Shown here: one piece after another, positions 10,841 to 20,738 of the stretch
Numbering within the stretch: position 1 is the first letter of the stretch
Layout: every line of letters starts with the position of its first letter
Made by a program: the position numbers and the translations under genes
Notes under the pieces: model-generated
Database searches by the model: none
What the model saw: the letters and a program-made list of their open reading frames with translations, nothing else
Told to the model about the DNA's origin: nothing
Origin: Pseudomonas nitroreducens
GTDB taxonomy: Bacteria > Pseudomonadota > Gammaproteobacteria > Pseudomonadales > Pseudomonadaceae
Direction: 5' to 3'
DNA length: 64,000 nt
Assembly: GCF_024170165.1 (NCBI RefSeq)
Contig: NZ_JALJXP010000002.1
Location: 310,001-374,000, forward strand

Positions 10841-10981
10841 TGTGGTTTGCAATCTCGCCGACGGCTGGGTAGAACATACAAATCCCGGCCCGGCACAGCC
10901 ATCGGGCCTGGCGCCATGCGCGCCGGCCCGGTTGCCCTCTTGCCCCTGCCCTCCCCTAAGCCATTGATCAGGAAGGCCGCC

Positions 10982-13681
10982 ATGCCGCAGGTGGATCCCG
11001 AGTTGTTCGACCGTGGGCAGTTCCAGGCGGAACTGGCCCTCAAATCCAGCCCCATCGCTGCCTTCAAGAAGGCCATTCGTCAGGCCAACGAGGTGCTCGA
11101 CGCCCGCTTCAACGGCGGCCGCGACATCCGCCGGCTGATCGAGGACCGCGCCTGGTTCGTCGACCAGATCCTGCAGCAGGCCTGGAATCGCTTCGACTGG
11201 GGCGACGACGCCGACATCGCGCTGGTCGCCGTGGGCGGCTACGGGCGCGGTGAACTGCACCCGCACTCGGACATCGACCTGCTGATCCTGCTCGACAGCG
11301 AGGACCAGGAAAGCTTCCGCGAGCCCATCGAGGGCTTCCTCACTCTGCTCTGGGACATCGGCCTGGAAGTCGGCCAGAGCGTGCGCTCGGTCGCCGAATG
11401 CGCCGACGAGGCGCGCGCCGACCTCACCGTGGTCACCAACCTGATGGAATGCCGGACCATCTCCGGTCCCGACAGCCTGCGCCTGCGCATGCTCGAAGCC
11501 ACAAGCACGAAGCAGATGTGGCCCAGTGGGCAGTTCTACCTGGCCAAGCGCAAGGAACAGATCCACCGCCACACCAAATACAACGACACCGAATACAACC
11601 TCGAGCCCAACGTAAAGGGCTCGCCTGGCGGCCTGCGCGACATCCAGACTCTGCTCTGGGTCGCCCGCCGCCACTTCGGCAGCCTCAACCTGCATGCCCT
11701 GGTCCGCGAAGGCTTCCTGGTGGAAAGCGAATGTGCCGTACTGGCCTCCAGCCAGGAATTCCTCTGGAAGGTCCGCTACGCCCTGCACATGCTTGCCGGC
11801 CGCGCTGAAGACCGCCTGCTGTTCGACCATCAGCGGCGCATTGCCGGGCTGCTCGGCTACGAAGGCAACGACGCCAAGCTGGCCGTCGAGCGCTTCATGC
11901 AGAAGTACTACCGCGTGGTGATGGCGGTTTCCGAGCTGAACGATCTGATCACCCAGCACTTCGAGGAAGTGATCCTGCGGGCCGGCGAGAACGGCCATAT
12001 CCTGCCGCTCAACAGCCGCTTCCAGCTGCGCGACGGCTACCTCGAGGTGACCCACGCCAACGTCTTCAAGCGCACCCCGTTCGCCCTGCTGGAGATCTTC
12101 GTGCTGCTGGCCCAGCACCCGGAGATCAAGGGCGTACGCGCCGATACCATCCGTCTGCTGCGCGACAGCCGGCACCTGATCGACGACGACTTCCGCCACG
12201 ACATCCGCAACACCAGCCTGTTCATCGAGCTGTTCAAGTGCCAGGAAGGCATCCACCGCAACCTGCGGCGGATGAACCGCTACGGCATCCTCGGCCGCTA
12301 CCTGCCGGAGTTCGGCCTGATCGTCGGGCAGATGCAGCACGACCTGTTCCACATCTATACGGTCGACGCGCACACCCTCAACCTGATCAAGCACCTGCGC
12401 AAGCTGCGTCGCCCGGACATGGCGGAGAAGTACCCGCTGGCCAGCAAGATCATGGAACGCCTGCCCAAGCCGGAGCTGATCTACATCGCCGGCCTCTACC
12501 ACGACATCGCCAAGGGCCGCGGCGGCGACCATTCGGAACTGGGCGCGGTGGACGCCGAGCACTTCTGCCAGCGCCACCAGTTGCCGCCGTGGGACACCAA
12601 CCTGGTGTCCTGGCTGGTGCAGAACCACCTGATCATGTCGACCACGGCCCAGCGCAAGGACCTGTCCGACCCCCAGGTGATCTACGACTTCGCCCAGCTG
12701 ATGGGCAACCAGACCTACCTGGACTACCTCTACGTGCTCACCGTGGCCGACATCAACGCCACCAACCCGACGCTGTGGAACTCCTGGCGCGCCAGCCTGC
12801 TGCGCCAGCTCTACACCGAGACCAAGCGCGCGCTGCGCCGCGGCCTGGAGAACCCGGTGGACCGCGAGGAGCAGATCCGCCAGACGCAGAGTGCGGCCAT
12901 CGACATCCTCGTGCGCGGGGGCATCGATCAGGACGACGCCGAGCAGCTCTGGAGCCAGCTGGGCGACGACTACTTCCTGCGCCACAGCGCCGCCGACGTG
13001 GCGTGGCACACCGAGGCAATCCTCCAGCATCCGGACGATGGCACCCCGCTGGTGCTGATCAAGGAGACCGCCCAGCGTGAATTCGAGGGCGGCACGCAGA
13101 TCTTCATCTATGCCGGCGACCAGCACGACTTCTTCGCCGTGACCGTGGCGGCAATGGACCAGCTCAACTTGAACATCCAGGACGCACGGATCATCACCTC
13201 CACCAGTCGGTTCACCCTCGACACCTACATAGTGCTCGACGCCGATGGCGGCTCGATCGGCAACAATCCCGAGCGTGTCGCAGAAATTCGCGAGGGTTTG
13301 GCCAATGCACTGAAGGACCCGGACGATTACCCGAACATCATCCAGCGCCGCGTGCCGCGCCAGCTCAAGCATTTCGCTTTCGCCCCGCTGGTGACCATCT
13401 CCACCGACGCGGCCCGTCAGGTCAGCGTGCTGGAGGTGATCGCGCCGGATCGCCCAGGCCTGCTGGCACGCATCGGTGGGTTGTTCCTGGACTTCGATCT
13501 GTCGGTGCAGGCAGCGAAGATCGCCACCCTGGGCGAGCGCGTGGAGGACGTGTTCTTCGTGACCGATGCGCACAACCAGCCGCTCTCCGACCCGGAGCTG
13601 TGCAAGCGCATCCAGACCGCGCTGGTAGATATCCTTTCCGATGGTGGCCAGCCGAGCATGCCGGTCCGTATCAGCATCTAG
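10982..13681 (+). CDS. glnD: Bifunctional PII uridylyltransferase / uridylyl-removing enzyme
   Basis: GlnD senses glutamine and adds or removes UMP on PII proteins (GlnB/GlnK), setting the nitrogen response through NtrB/C and GlnE. The 899-residue protein has, in order, the nucleotidyltransferase motif [19 protein letters not shown] (near residues 83-101), a GlnE-like linker, the HD hydrolase motif [17 protein letters not shown] (near residue 505), and two C-terminal ACT domains (near residues 710-790 and 820-899, the second including [17 protein letters not shown]). The start at 10982 follows an AGGAAGGCCGCC stretch and matches the usual family length; the frame upstream is open but runs into the palindrome. 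Confidence 0.97.
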   Translation: MPQVDPELFDRGQFQAELALKSSPIAAFKKAIRQANEVLDARFNGGRDIRRLIEDRAWFVDQILQQAWNRFDWGDDADIALVAVGGYGRGELHPHSDIDLLILLDSEDQESFREPIEGFLTLLWDIGLEVGQSVRSVAECADEARADLTVVTNLMECRTISGPDSLRLRMLEATSTKQMWPSGQFYLAKRKEQIHRHTKYNDTEYNLEPNVKGSPGGLRDIQTLLWVARRHFGSLNLHALVREGFLVESECAVLASSQEFLWKVRYALHMLAGRAEDRLLFDHQRRIAGLLGYEGNDAKLAVERFMQKYYRVVMAVSELNDLITQHFEEVILRAGENGHILPLNSRFQLRDGYLEVTHANVFKRTPFALLEIFVLLAQHPEIKGVRADTIRLLRDSRHLIDDDFRHDIRNTSLFIELFKCQEGIHRNLRRMNRYGILGRYLPEFGLIVGQMQHDLFHIYTVDAHTLNLIKHLRKLRRPDMAEKYPLASKIMERLPKPELIYIAGLYHDIAKGRGGDHSELGAVDAEHFCQRHQLPPWDTNLVSWLVQNHLIMSTTAQRKDLSDPQVIYDFAQLMGNQTYLDYLYVLTVADINATNPTLWNSWRASLLRQLYTETKRALRRGLENPVDREEQIRQTQSAAIDILVRGGIDQDDAEQLWSQLGDDYFLRHSAADVAWHTEAILQHPDDGTPLVLIKETAQREFEGGTQIFIYAGDQHDFFAVTVAAMDQLNLNIQDARIITSTSRFTLDTYIVLDADGGSIGNNPERVAEIREGLANALKDPDDYPNIIQRRVPRQLKHFAFAPLVTISTDAARQVSVLEVIAPDRPGLLARIGGLFLDFDLSVQAAKIATLGERVEDVFFVTDAHNQPLSDPELCKRIQTALVDILSDGGQPSMPVRISI

Positions 13682-13719
13682 TCCCTCTCTTGTAAGAATC
13701 AGAACGAAAGAGCCTTGCC

Positions 13720-14916
13720 ATGAACCCTGCCCTCGACTCGCTCCAGCCCTACCCCTTCGAGAAGCTCCGCGCCCTGCTGGCCGGCGCCCAGCCGCCGGCG
13801 GAGCTGAAGCCCATCGCGCTGTCCATCGGCGAACCCAAGCACCGCTCGCCGGACTTCGTCGCCAAGGCCCTGGCCGACAGCCTCGACCAGTTGGCCGTCT
13901 ACCCGACCACCCTGGGCATCCCCGCCCTGCGCGAAGCGATCGCCGCCTGGTGCGAGCGCCGCTTCAAGGTCCCGGCTGGCTGGCTGGACGCCGCGCGCCA
14001 CGTGCTGCCGGTGAACGGCACCCGCGAAGCGCTGTTCGCCTTCACCCAGACCGTGGTGGACCGCAACGCCAAGGGCCTGGTGATCAGCCCGAACCCGTTC
14101 TACCAGATCTACGAAGGCGCGGCCCTGCTGGCCGGTGCCGAGCCGCACTACCTGCCCTGCCTGGAAGACAACGGCTTCAACCCCGACTTCGACGCCGTCC
14201 CGGCGGACGTCTGGGCGCGCTGCGAGATCCTCTTCCTCTGCTCGCCGGGCAATCCCACCGGCGCGCTCGTTCCCCTCGCCGAACTGAAGAAGCTGATCGC
14301 CCTGGCCGACGAGCACGACTTCGTGATCGCCGCCGACGAGTGCTACAGCGAGCTGTACTTCGACGAACAGAACCCGCCGGCCGGCCTGCTGACCGCCTGT
14401 GCCGAACTGGGCCGCTCGGATTTTGCGCGCTGCGTGGTGTTCCACAGCCTGTCCAAGCGCTCCAACCTGCCGGGCCTGCGTTCGGGTTTCGTCGCCGGTG
14501 ACGCCGAGGTACTGAAGAAATTCCTCCTGTACCGCACCTACCACGGCTGCGCCATGCCGGTTCAGACCCAGCTGGCCAGCGTCGCGGCCTGGCAGGACGA
14601 GGACCACGTGCGCGCCAACCGTGACCTGTACCGCGAGAAGTTCGACGCCGTGCTGGACATCCTCGGCGGCGTGCTCGACGTGCAGCGCCCGGACGGCAGC
14701 TTCTACCTGTGGGCGAGGACCCCGGTGGCCGACACCGAGTTCTGCCGCGGCCTGTTCGGCCAGCAGCACGTCACCGTGGTGCCGGGCTCCTACCTGTCCC
14801 GCGAAGTGAACGGCGACAACCCCGGCGCCAACCGTGTGCGTATGGCGCTGGTGGCTCCCCTGGCCGAATGTGTGGAAGCGGCCGAGCGCATCAAGCAGTA
14901 CGTGCAGAGCCTGTAA
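13720..14916 (+). CDS. dapC: Succinyldiaminopimelate transaminase
   Basis: DapC is a PLP-dependent class I/II aminotransferase that makes N-succinyl-L,L-diaminopimelate in the succinylase branch of lysine and peptidoglycan precursor synthesis. The 398-residue sequence shows SIGEPKHRSPDF near the N-terminus, CSPGNPTGALVPL, ADECYSELYF, and the PLP-lysine region HSLSKRSNLPGLRSGF (Lys in SLSKRS). It follows glnD by 38 bp, as in P. aeruginosa. dapD lies 3 kb downstream and dapE a further 5.5 kb on. Confidence 0.95.
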   Translation: MNPALDSLQPYPFEKLRALLAGAQPPAELKPIALSIGEPKHRSPDFVAKALADSLDQLAVYPTTLGIPALREAIAAWCERRFKVPAGWLDAARHVLPVNGTREALFAFTQTVVDRNAKGLVISPNPFYQIYEGAALLAGAEPHYLPCLEDNGFNPDFDAVPADVWARCEILFLCSPGNPTGALVPLAELKKLIALADEHDFVIAADECYSELYFDEQNPPAGLLTACAELGRSDFARCVVFHSLSKRSNLPGLRSGFVAGDAEVLKKFLLYRTYHGCAMPVQTQLASVAAWQDEDHVRANRDLYREKFDAVLDILGGVLDVQRPDGSFYLWARTPVADTEFCRGLFGQQHVTVVPGSYLSREVNGDNPGANRVRMALVAPLAECVEAAERIKQYVQSL

Positions 14917-14925
14917 ATCGCACTC

Positions 14926-14961
14926 GTAGGGCGCATAACGCGCCAGCGTTATCCGCCCTGC
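14926..14961. repeat. REP-like palindrome (GTAGGGCGCATAACG family)
   Basis: A short imperfect palindrome, 10 bp after dapC, reading GTAGGGCGCATAACG and then CGTTATCCGCCCTGC. The same family occurs at 36523-36560, 37470-37503 and 51497-51591. Confidence 0.7.
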
Positions 14962-15045
14962 AGCCTGAGGCCTCCCTGCAGGAGCGTGGGGGACGCCATC
15001 GTGATTGCGCGCGAAGCGGACTGTCCGGCAGCGCCGGTGCCAAGC

Positions 15046-15070
15046 GATTCGCGAGCAAGCTCGCTCCTAC
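15046..15070. repeat. REP element (TTCGCGAGCAAGCTCGCTCCTAC family)
   Basis: A single REP unit with the internal palindrome GCGAGCAAGCTCGC, 11 bp beyond the antiporter stop codon. The same unit appears as inverted pairs elsewhere in this window. Confidence 0.8.
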
Positions 15071-15080
15071 GAACAGCTAG

Positions 15081-16742
15081 TCACACCCAGCGTCCGGCCT
15101 TGCTGGTCACCCAGGCTTCCTGGCTGTCCAGCTCGCCCAGCACCCCGCGCATGATCTCGTCGTCGATCTCGTGCTCACGGCGCATGCGATACAGCTCCAG
15201 GCGCTGCGCACGCAGTGCCTTGATCCGTAGTGCCTGATCGGCCAGCTCCAGGCTGCGGGCGCGTTCGCGGGCCTCCTGGGTGTCCGGCGCCGGGTCCAGC
15301 TCATGGCGATATTCGGCCATCAGCTTCGCCTTCATCTCTGCCAGGCGCGCCGTTTCGTCCGCATCGGCGCCGTCACGGCTGGGCAGTTCCTCGCTTTCCA
15401 GCATGTGGATCGCCGCTGCCGCGGTCTTGCGCCAGACCGACTGCACCTCACGCTCGCGCTGATCATTGCTGGCCGCCGGCAAGCCACGCAGGAGAATCGG
15501 CAAGCCGATGGTGGCGGCGATCAGCGAAATGAGGATCACCCCGGTGGCGATGAAGATGATCAGGTCACGCTGCGGGAAAGCCGTGCCATCGAGCAGCAGC
15601 AGAGGCACCGAGAGCACGCCCGCCAGGGTCACCGCCCCGCGCACACCGCCCAGCGCCGAGATTGCCGACAGCCGCAGCACCGGCTCTCCCGGCCGGCCGC
15701 CCAGCTCGATGCCCCACCACTGCTCGAAGCGCACCGACACCTTCCAGTAGCACCAGACCCAGCCGAAGCGCAGCAACAGCAGGACCGCGTATACCGCCAG
15801 CACGTAGAACAGCAGCAGCGAGGAACGCCACATCACATCGTCGGCGTGATGGGCGACGGACTTGAGGATGTCCGGCAGTTGCAGCCCCAGCAACAGGAAC
15901 ACCACGCCGTTGAAGGCGAACTCCAGCATCGACCACACGCTGCGATTGAGCAGGCGGGTGTTGGTCTGCCGCGGCAGCAGGTCGGCCCAGCTCTGCATCA
16001 TCCCCGCTGCCACTGCCGCGAGAATGCCGGAAACGCCCAGCTCCTCGGCGACCATGTAGCAGGCAAAGGGCAATAGCAGCATCAGCACCACGTGAGTGGC
16101 CGGATCGGCCCAGCCACGCAGGATCATCCAGGTACGAATGCGCCCCAGCAGCCAACTGAGGAACATCCCGCAGGCCAGACCGCCGATCGCCACCAGCAGG
16201 AAGCTCAGGCTGGCGTCCATCAGCGAGAAGGTGCCGGTCAGGGCAGCGCCGATGGCGAACTTGAAGGCCACCAGACCCGAGGCATCATTCATCAACGCCT
16301 CCCCTTGCAGCACATGCATCAACCGGCGTGGCAGGCGGTCCTGGGCAATTGCCGAAACTGCCAGGGCATCGGTGGGCGACAGTACTGCCGCCAGGGCGAA
16401 GGCTGCGGCCCAGGGAATCTCGGGAATCAGCAGATGGATGAACACGCCGCCGCCGACCACGGTGAACAGCACCAGGGCGAAGGCCAGGGTGAGGATCGGC
16501 CAGCGCATCTTCCAGAATTCGCCCTTGGGCATGCGCCAGCCATCGGCGAACAGCAGTGGCGGGATGAACAGGAACATGAACAGTTCCGGGTCCAGCCCCA
16601 CGTGCAGCCCCAGGCTCGGCCAGGCCAGCATCGCCCCGGCGGCGATCTGGATCAGCGGCAGGGGCAGCGGGAGCAACTGCGCCGCTAGCCGGGTTCCCCC
16701 CACGACCAGCAGCAGGATCAGCACGGTGTAAACGGTTTGCAT
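15081..16742 (-). CDS. Na+/H+ antiporter, CPA1 family
   Basis: A cation:proton antiporter of the bacterial CPA1 (NhaP/YjcE-like) type, predicted to export Na+ or K+ for pH and ion balance. The 553-residue product starts MQTVYTVLILLLVVGGTRL and has about twelve hydrophobic segments. The ion-path motifs are visible: PTDALAVSAI and NDASGLVAFKFAIG in the middle helices, and SALGGVRGAVTLAG in a later one. A charged cytosolic tail of about 150 residues follows. The ATG at 16742 was taken because it begins directly with the first helix; the longer frame to 17474 runs through the divergent gene. Substrate is not predictable from sequence. Confidence 0.88.
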   Translation of the reverse strand: MQTVYTVLILLLVVGGTRLAAQLLPLPLPLIQIAAGAMLAWPSLGLHVGLDPELFMFLFIPPLLFADGWRMPKGEFWKMRWPILTLAFALVLFTVVGGGVFIHLLIPEIPWAAAFALAAVLSPTDALAVSAIAQDRLPRRLMHVLQGEALMNDASGLVAFKFAIGAALTGTFSLMDASLSFLLVAIGGLACGMFLSWLLGRIRTWMILRGWADPATHVVLMLLLPFACYMVAEELGVSGILAAVAAGMMQSWADLLPRQTNTRLLNRSVWSMLEFAFNGVVFLLLGLQLPDILKSVAHHADDVMWRSSLLLFYVLAVYAVLLLLRFGWVWCYWKVSVRFEQWWGIELGGRPGEPVLRLSAISALGGVRGAVTLAGVLSVPLLLLDGTAFPQRDLIIFIATGVILISLIAATIGLPILLRGLPAASNDQREREVQSVWRKTAAAAIHMLESEELPSRDGADADETARLAEMKAKLMAEYRHELDPAPDTQEARERARSLELADQALRIKALRAQRLELYRMRREHEIDDEIMRGVLGELDSQEAWVTSKAGRWV

Positions 16743-16913
16743 CGACTCACTCCCAGCACAGCTCTCCATTGAAGCACCCGTTGCGCAGCGGATCAGCCCC
16801 GCAATGGGCAAAAAACTGTTGCAAACGACCGACCTCCCGGCGGCGTCCCGCAAGCGCTGCGGAAATGGCATAATCCCGCGCCTGAAAAAAGCATCGAAAA
16901 GGAGTAGCGCCCC

Positions 16914-17264
16914 GTGAGTGAGCGGACGCTGTATGGAATCAAAGCTTGCGACACCATGAAGAAAGCCCGCGTGTGGCTGGACGAGCATGGCGTCGACTAC
17001 GCCTTCCACGACTACAAGAGTAGCGGCATCGACCGCGAACACCTGCGCCAGTGGTGCACCGAGCATGGCTGGGAAACCGTCCTGAACCGCGCCGGCACCA
17101 CCTTCCGCAAGCTGGACGACGCGCAGAAGGCCGATCTCGACCAGGACAAGGCCATCGAACTGATGGTCGCGCAGCCGTCGATGATCAAGCGTCCGGTGCT
17201 GGACCTGGGTGACCGTACCCTGGTCGGCTTCAAGCCCGACGCCTACGCCGCCGCGTTGGCCTGA
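16914..17264 (+). CDS. ArsC/Spx-family protein (YffB-like)
   Basis: A 116-residue thioredoxin-fold protein of the ArsC/Spx family, closest in appearance to YffB. It has the N-terminal GIKACDTMKKARVWL segment with a single cysteine (C11), and the C-terminal SMIKRPVLDLGDRTLVGF loop typical of the family. True arsenate reductases need further cysteines that are absent, so arsenate reduction is unlikely. The start is GTG at 16914 after a strong AAAAGGAG site. It is divergent from the antiporter and only 11 bp before the LysE-type gene. Confidence 0.85.
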   Translation: MSERTLYGIKACDTMKKARVWLDEHGVDYAFHDYKSSGIDREHLRQWCTEHGWETVLNRAGTTFRKLDDAQKADLDQDKAIELMVAQPSMIKRPVLDLGDRTLVGFKPDAYAAALA

Positions 17265-17275
17265 GCTGCAGAACG

Positions 17276-17902
17276 ATGAGCATCGCCTGGGCCCTGTTCC
17301 TTCCCGCCTGCTTCGCCCTGAACCTGGCGCCGGGACCGAACAACCTGCTATCGCTGAACAACGCCGCACGCTTCGGCTTGCTGCGCGCCACCGTCGCGGG
17401 CGGCGGCCGGCTGGTCGCCTTCGCCGGCATGCTGGCCCTGGCCGCCTCCGGCCTGGCGCTGGTGCTGCAGGCATCGGCCTGGCTGTTCCTGGCGATCAAG
17501 CTGGTGGGCGCCGGTTACCTGTTGTGGCTCGCCGTACAGCTGTGGCGTGCCCCGACGGCGAACCTGTCGGTGGACGGCACCCCGGCTCCCGCCACCAGCC
17601 TGTGGCGCCTGGCCCGCCAGGAGTTCTGGGTGGCTGCCGGCAATCCCAAGGCAATCCTCATCTTCACCGCTTTCCTGCCGCAGTTCGTCGATCCGCGTCA
17701 GGCCGTGGGCGCCCAGTTCGCCCAACTCGGCGCAGCCTTCCTGCTTCTGGAATGGCTGGCCATCGCCCTTTACGGGCTCGCCGGGGTCCGCCTCGGCAAG
17801 CTGCTCGCCGGCGCACGCGCCCGGCGCCTGTTCAACCGTGGTTGTGCCGCGCTGCTGGGCAGCGCCGGGCTGGGCCTGCTGCTCAGCCGCCGTCCGGCCT
17901 GA
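17276..17902 (+). CDS. LysE/RhtB-family amino-acid exporter
   Basis: A 208-residue inner-membrane protein with about six hydrophobic segments and the family N-terminal motif LNLAPGPNNLLSLNNAARFG, followed by AAGNPKAILIFTAFLPQFVD. The family exports amino acids or related small molecules; the substrate cannot be read from the sequence. It follows the ArsC-like gene by 11 bp and precedes dapD by 43 bp, so the three may share a transcript. Confidence 0.9.
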   Translation: MSIAWALFLPACFALNLAPGPNNLLSLNNAARFGLLRATVAGGGRLVAFAGMLALAASGLALVLQASAWLFLAIKLVGAGYLLWLAVQLWRAPTANLSVDGTPAPATSLWRLARQEFWVAAGNPKAILIFTAFLPQFVDPRQAVGAQFAQLGAAFLLLEWLAIALYGLAGVRLGKLLAGARARRLFNRGCAALLGSAGLGLLLSRRPA

Positions 17903-17945
17903 CCGACTTCATTCGCCAAGAACCTCTTTGCAAGGAAATACCCAC

Positions 17946-18980
17946 ATGTCGAAATCCCTGTTCAGCATCGCTTTCGGTGTCGGCACCCAGAACCGCCAGG
18001 GCAACTGGCTGGAAGTCTTCTACGCGCAGCCGCTGCTCAACCCCAGCGCCGAACTGGTCGCTGCCATCGCCCCGCTGCTGGCCTATGAAGGCGGCAACCA
18101 GGCGATCGCCTTCACCGCTCACCAGGCCTACCAGCTGGCCGACGCCGTCGAGACCGTGGACGCCGCCCAGGCCGCCCTGCTCAACCGCCTGGCCGAAAGC
18201 CAGAAGCCGCTGGTCGCCACCCTGCTGGCCGAAGACGCCGCCCCCAGCTCCACCCCGGAGGCGTACCTGAAGCTGCACCTGCTGTCCCACCGTCTGGTCA
18301 AGCCCCACGGCCTGAACCTGACCGGTATCTTCCCGCTGCTGCCCAACGTCGCCTGGACCAACCAGGGCGCCGTCGACCTGGCCGAGCTGGCCGAGCTGCA
18401 ACTGGAAGCGCGCCTGAAGGGCAAGCTGCTGGAAGTCTTCTCCGTCGACAAATTCCCGAAGATGACCGACTACGTGGTCCCGGCCGGCGTGCGCATCGCC
18501 GACGCTGCCCGCGTGCGCCTGGGCGCCTACATCGGCGAAGGCACCACCGTGATGCACGAAGGCTTCGTCAACTTCAACGCCGGCACTGAAGGCCCGGGCA
18601 TGATCGAAGGCCGCGTCTCTGCCGGCGTGTTCGTCGGCAAGGGTTCCGACCTGGGCGGCGGCTGCTCCACCATGGGCACCCTGTCCGGCGGCGGCAACAT
18701 CGTCATCAGCGTCGGCGAAGGCTGCCTGATCGGCGCCAACGCCGGCATCGGCATCCCGCTGGGCGACCGCAACATCGTCGAGGCGGGCCTGTACGTCACT
18801 GCCGGCACCAAGATCGCCGTGCTGGACGACCAGAACAGCCTGGTGAAAGTGGTCAAGGGCCGCGACCTGGCCGGCCAGGCCGACCTGCTGTTCCGTCGCA
18901 ACTCCCAGACCGGTGCAGTCGAGTGCAAGACCAACAAGACTGCCATCGAGCTGAACGAGGCGCTGCACGCGCACAACTAA
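17946..18980 (+). CDS. dapD: 2,3,4,5-tetrahydropyridine-2,6-dicarboxylate N-succinyltransferase
   Basis: DapD transfers succinyl from succinyl-CoA to tetrahydrodipicolinate, opening the succinylase branch of DAP/lysine synthesis. The 344-residue protein is of the long Pseudomonas type, with an N-terminal MSKSLFSIAFGVGTQNRQGN segment and a C-terminal left-handed beta-helix of hexapeptide repeats (ARVRLGAYIGEGTTVMHEG through GCLIGANAGIGIPLGDRN). The start at 17946 follows an AAGGAAAT ribosome-binding site; the longer open frame overlaps the exporter gene. Confidence 0.96.
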   Translation: MSKSLFSIAFGVGTQNRQGNWLEVFYAQPLLNPSAELVAAIAPLLAYEGGNQAIAFTAHQAYQLADAVETVDAAQAALLNRLAESQKPLVATLLAEDAAPSSTPEAYLKLHLLSHRLVKPHGLNLTGIFPLLPNVAWTNQGAVDLAELAELQLEARLKGKLLEVFSVDKFPKMTDYVVPAGVRIADAARVRLGAYIGEGTTVMHEGFVNFNAGTEGPGMIEGRVSAGVFVGKGSDLGGGCSTMGTLSGGGNIVISVGEGCLIGANAGIGIPLGDRNIVEAGLYVTAGTKIAVLDDQNSLVKVVKGRDLAGQADLLFRRNSQTGAVECKTNKTAIELNEALHAHN

Positions 18981-19025
18981 GCTGGGCGCCCCGCTCTCGC
19001 GGGGTACGCACTAAGCTTTGAGAAG

Positions 19026-19047
19026 CGGGGGCTGCGGCCCCCGTTTT
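19026..19047 (+). terminator. Intrinsic terminator after dapD
   Basis: A 7-bp stem CGGGGGC/GCCCCCG (19026-19032 with 19037-19043), a TGCG loop and a TTTT tract. It lies 45 bp after dapD and 28 bp before the csdA start, so csdA either has its own promoter or depends on read-through. Confidence 0.8.
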
Positions 19048-19074
19048 CCATTCTCCACAACCGGCCGCACGCCC

Positions 19075-20280
19075 ATGTCCATTCCCTCGCCCTGGCGCAC
19101 CGACTTCCCGGCCCTCGCCGCCTTCGAGGCCGAAGGCCAGACCTACCTCGACAGCGCCGCCACCGCGCAGAAACCGCGCGCCATGATCGACGCCCTCGCC
19201 GGCTACTACGCCAGCGGCGCCGCCAACGTGCACCGTGCCCAGCACCTGCCCGGCGAGCGCGCTACCCGCGCCTTCGAGGCGACCCGTACCCAGGCCGCCA
19301 ACTGGCTCAATGGCGGCAGCCCGGCACAGATCATCTTCACCCGTGGCGCCACCGAGGCGCTGAATCTGCTGGCGTACGGGCTGGAAGGCCAGCTCCAGGC
19401 GGGCGACGAGATCGTCGTCAGCGCACTGGAACACCACGCCAACCTGTTGCCCTGGCAGCAACTGGCAAAGCGTCGCGGCCTGAAGCTGGTGGTGCTGCCG
19501 CTGGACACCGACGGGCGTATCGACCTGAACCGCGCCGCCGGCCTCATCGGCCCACGCACCCGCCTGCTCGCCGTCAGCCAGTTGTCCAACGTGCTCGGTA
19601 CCTGGCAGCCGCTGCCGGAGCTGCTGCAGATGGCCCGCCAGCACGGCGCACTGAGCGTGGTCGACGGAGCACAGGGTGTGGTCCACGGCCGGCACAACCT
19701 GTCGGCGCTGGGTTGCGACTTCTACGTCTGCTCCAGCCACAAGCTCTACGGCCCGGAAGGTCTCGGCCTGCTCTGGGGCCGGCCGGAAGCGCTGGAGCGC
19801 CTGGCGCACTGGCAGTTCGGCGGCGAGATGGTGCGTGTGGCGGACTACTTCGACGCGCAGTTCCACAGCGCGCCCATGGGTTTCGAAGCCGGTACCCCGC
19901 CCATCGGTCCGGTGATCGCCCTGGGCGCCACCCTGACCTGGCTGGCCGCTCTGGACAGCGCAGAAGTCAGCGCCCACGAGGATTTCCTCCACGCCCGCCT
20001 GCTGGCCGGCCTGCGCGCCCGTGACGGCGTGCGCGTGCTGGGCGAGCCGGAAGTGGCGCTGGCGAGCTTCGTGATCGACGGCGTACACGTCTCCGACCTC
20101 GGCCACCTGCTCACCGAACAGGGCATCGCCGTGCGTGCCGGGCACCACTGCGCCATGCCGCTGATGAAGACCCTGGATGTCGCTGGCGCCCTGCGCGTCT
20201 CCCTCGGTCTGTACAACGACAGCGCTGATCTGGAGCGCTTCTTCAGCGCGCTGGACAGCGCCCTGGAACTGCTGCGATGA
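19075..20280 (+). CDS. csdA: Cysteine desulfurase CsdA
   Basis: CsdA is a class V aminotransferase-fold PLP enzyme that takes sulfur from cysteine and hands it to CsdE. The 401-residue protein shows the PLP lysine in CSSHKLYGPEGLGLLW and the catalytic cysteine in RAGHHCAMPLMKTL near the C-terminus. The short cysteine loop marks a group II (CsdA/SufS) enzyme rather than IscS. The start at 19075 gives the family N-terminus; the longer frame includes the terminator hairpin. Its stop overlaps the csdE start (ATGA). Confidence 0.94.
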   Translation: MSIPSPWRTDFPALAAFEAEGQTYLDSAATAQKPRAMIDALAGYYASGAANVHRAQHLPGERATRAFEATRTQAANWLNGGSPAQIIFTRGATEALNLLAYGLEGQLQAGDEIVVSALEHHANLLPWQQLAKRRGLKLVVLPLDTDGRIDLNRAAGLIGPRTRLLAVSQLSNVLGTWQPLPELLQMARQHGALSVVDGAQGVVHGRHNLSALGCDFYVCSSHKLYGPEGLGLLWGRPEALERLAHWQFGGEMVRVADYFDAQFHSAPMGFEAGTPPIGPVIALGATLTWLAALDSAEVSAHEDFLHARLLAGLRARDGVRVLGEPEVALASFVIDGVHVSDLGHLLTEQGIAVRAGHHCAMPLMKTLDVAGALRVSLGLYNDSADLERFFSALDSALELLR

Positions 20281-20687
20281 GCCTTCCCACTGCTGCCGCC
20301 GAGGCACTGCAGGCCTTCAGCGCCTTGCAGGGCTGGGAGCAGCGCGCCCGTCTGCTGATGCAGTGGGGCGAGCGCCTGGAGCCGCTGAGCGACACAGAGC
20401 TGGGCGACGAACAGCGCGTGCAGGGCTGCGAGAGCAACGTCTGGCTGGTGGCGGATCGACGTAACGAGCGCTGGCAGTTCCGCGCTTACAGCGATGCGCG
20501 CCTGCTGCGTGGACTGCTGGCGTTGCTGCTGGTGCGGGTGGAGGGCTTGCCGGCGGAGGAGTTGTCCGCCATTGATCTGCCGGGCTGGTTCGAGCAATTG
20601 GGGCTGGGCCGGCAACTGTCGCCGTCGCGGAGCAATGGCCTGAATGCCGTGCTGAAACGGATGCAGGAACTGATCGCCCAGCTGTAG
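20277..20687 (+). CDS. csdE: Sulfur acceptor protein CsdE (SufE family)
   Basis: CsdE accepts persulfide from CsdA. The 136-residue SufE-fold protein has the acceptor cysteine in RVQGCESNVWL and the family segments LPAEELSAIDLPGWFEQLGL and RSNGLNAVLKRM. It overlaps csdA by four bases. The TAG stop codon (20685-20687) is part of the GTAGGAG end of a REP element that follows directly, so the present C-terminus was set by, or just precedes, that insertion. Confidence 0.94.
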   Translation: MSLPTAAAEALQAFSALQGWEQRARLLMQWGERLEPLSDTELGDEQRVQGCESNVWLVADRRNERWQFRAYSDARLLRGLLALLLVRVEGLPAEELSAIDLPGWFEQLGLGRQLSPSRSNGLNAVLKRMQELIAQL

Positions 20688-20731
20688 GAGCGCGCCATGC
20701 GCGCGATCGCGGGCATGGCCCACTCCTACAG
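20683..20731. repeat. REPIN (inverted REP pair) overlapping the csdE stop codon
   Basis: TGTAGGAGCGCGCCATGCGC and its inverted partner GCGGGCATGGCCCACTCCTAC form a roughly 49-bp palindromic pair. It fills the space between the convergent csdE and tcdA genes. Confidence 0.8.
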
Positions 20732-20738
20732 GTAACGC

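Noticed and set aside
10733-13573. 946-codon minus-strand open frame opposite glnD
   Set aside because: glnD on the plus strand has all catalytic motifs; the opposite frame shows only shadow composition and would run through the map-glnD palindrome.
16914-17264. Arsenate reductase
   Set aside because: Only one cysteine of the catalytic set is present and no ars genes are near; YffB-type assignment fits better.
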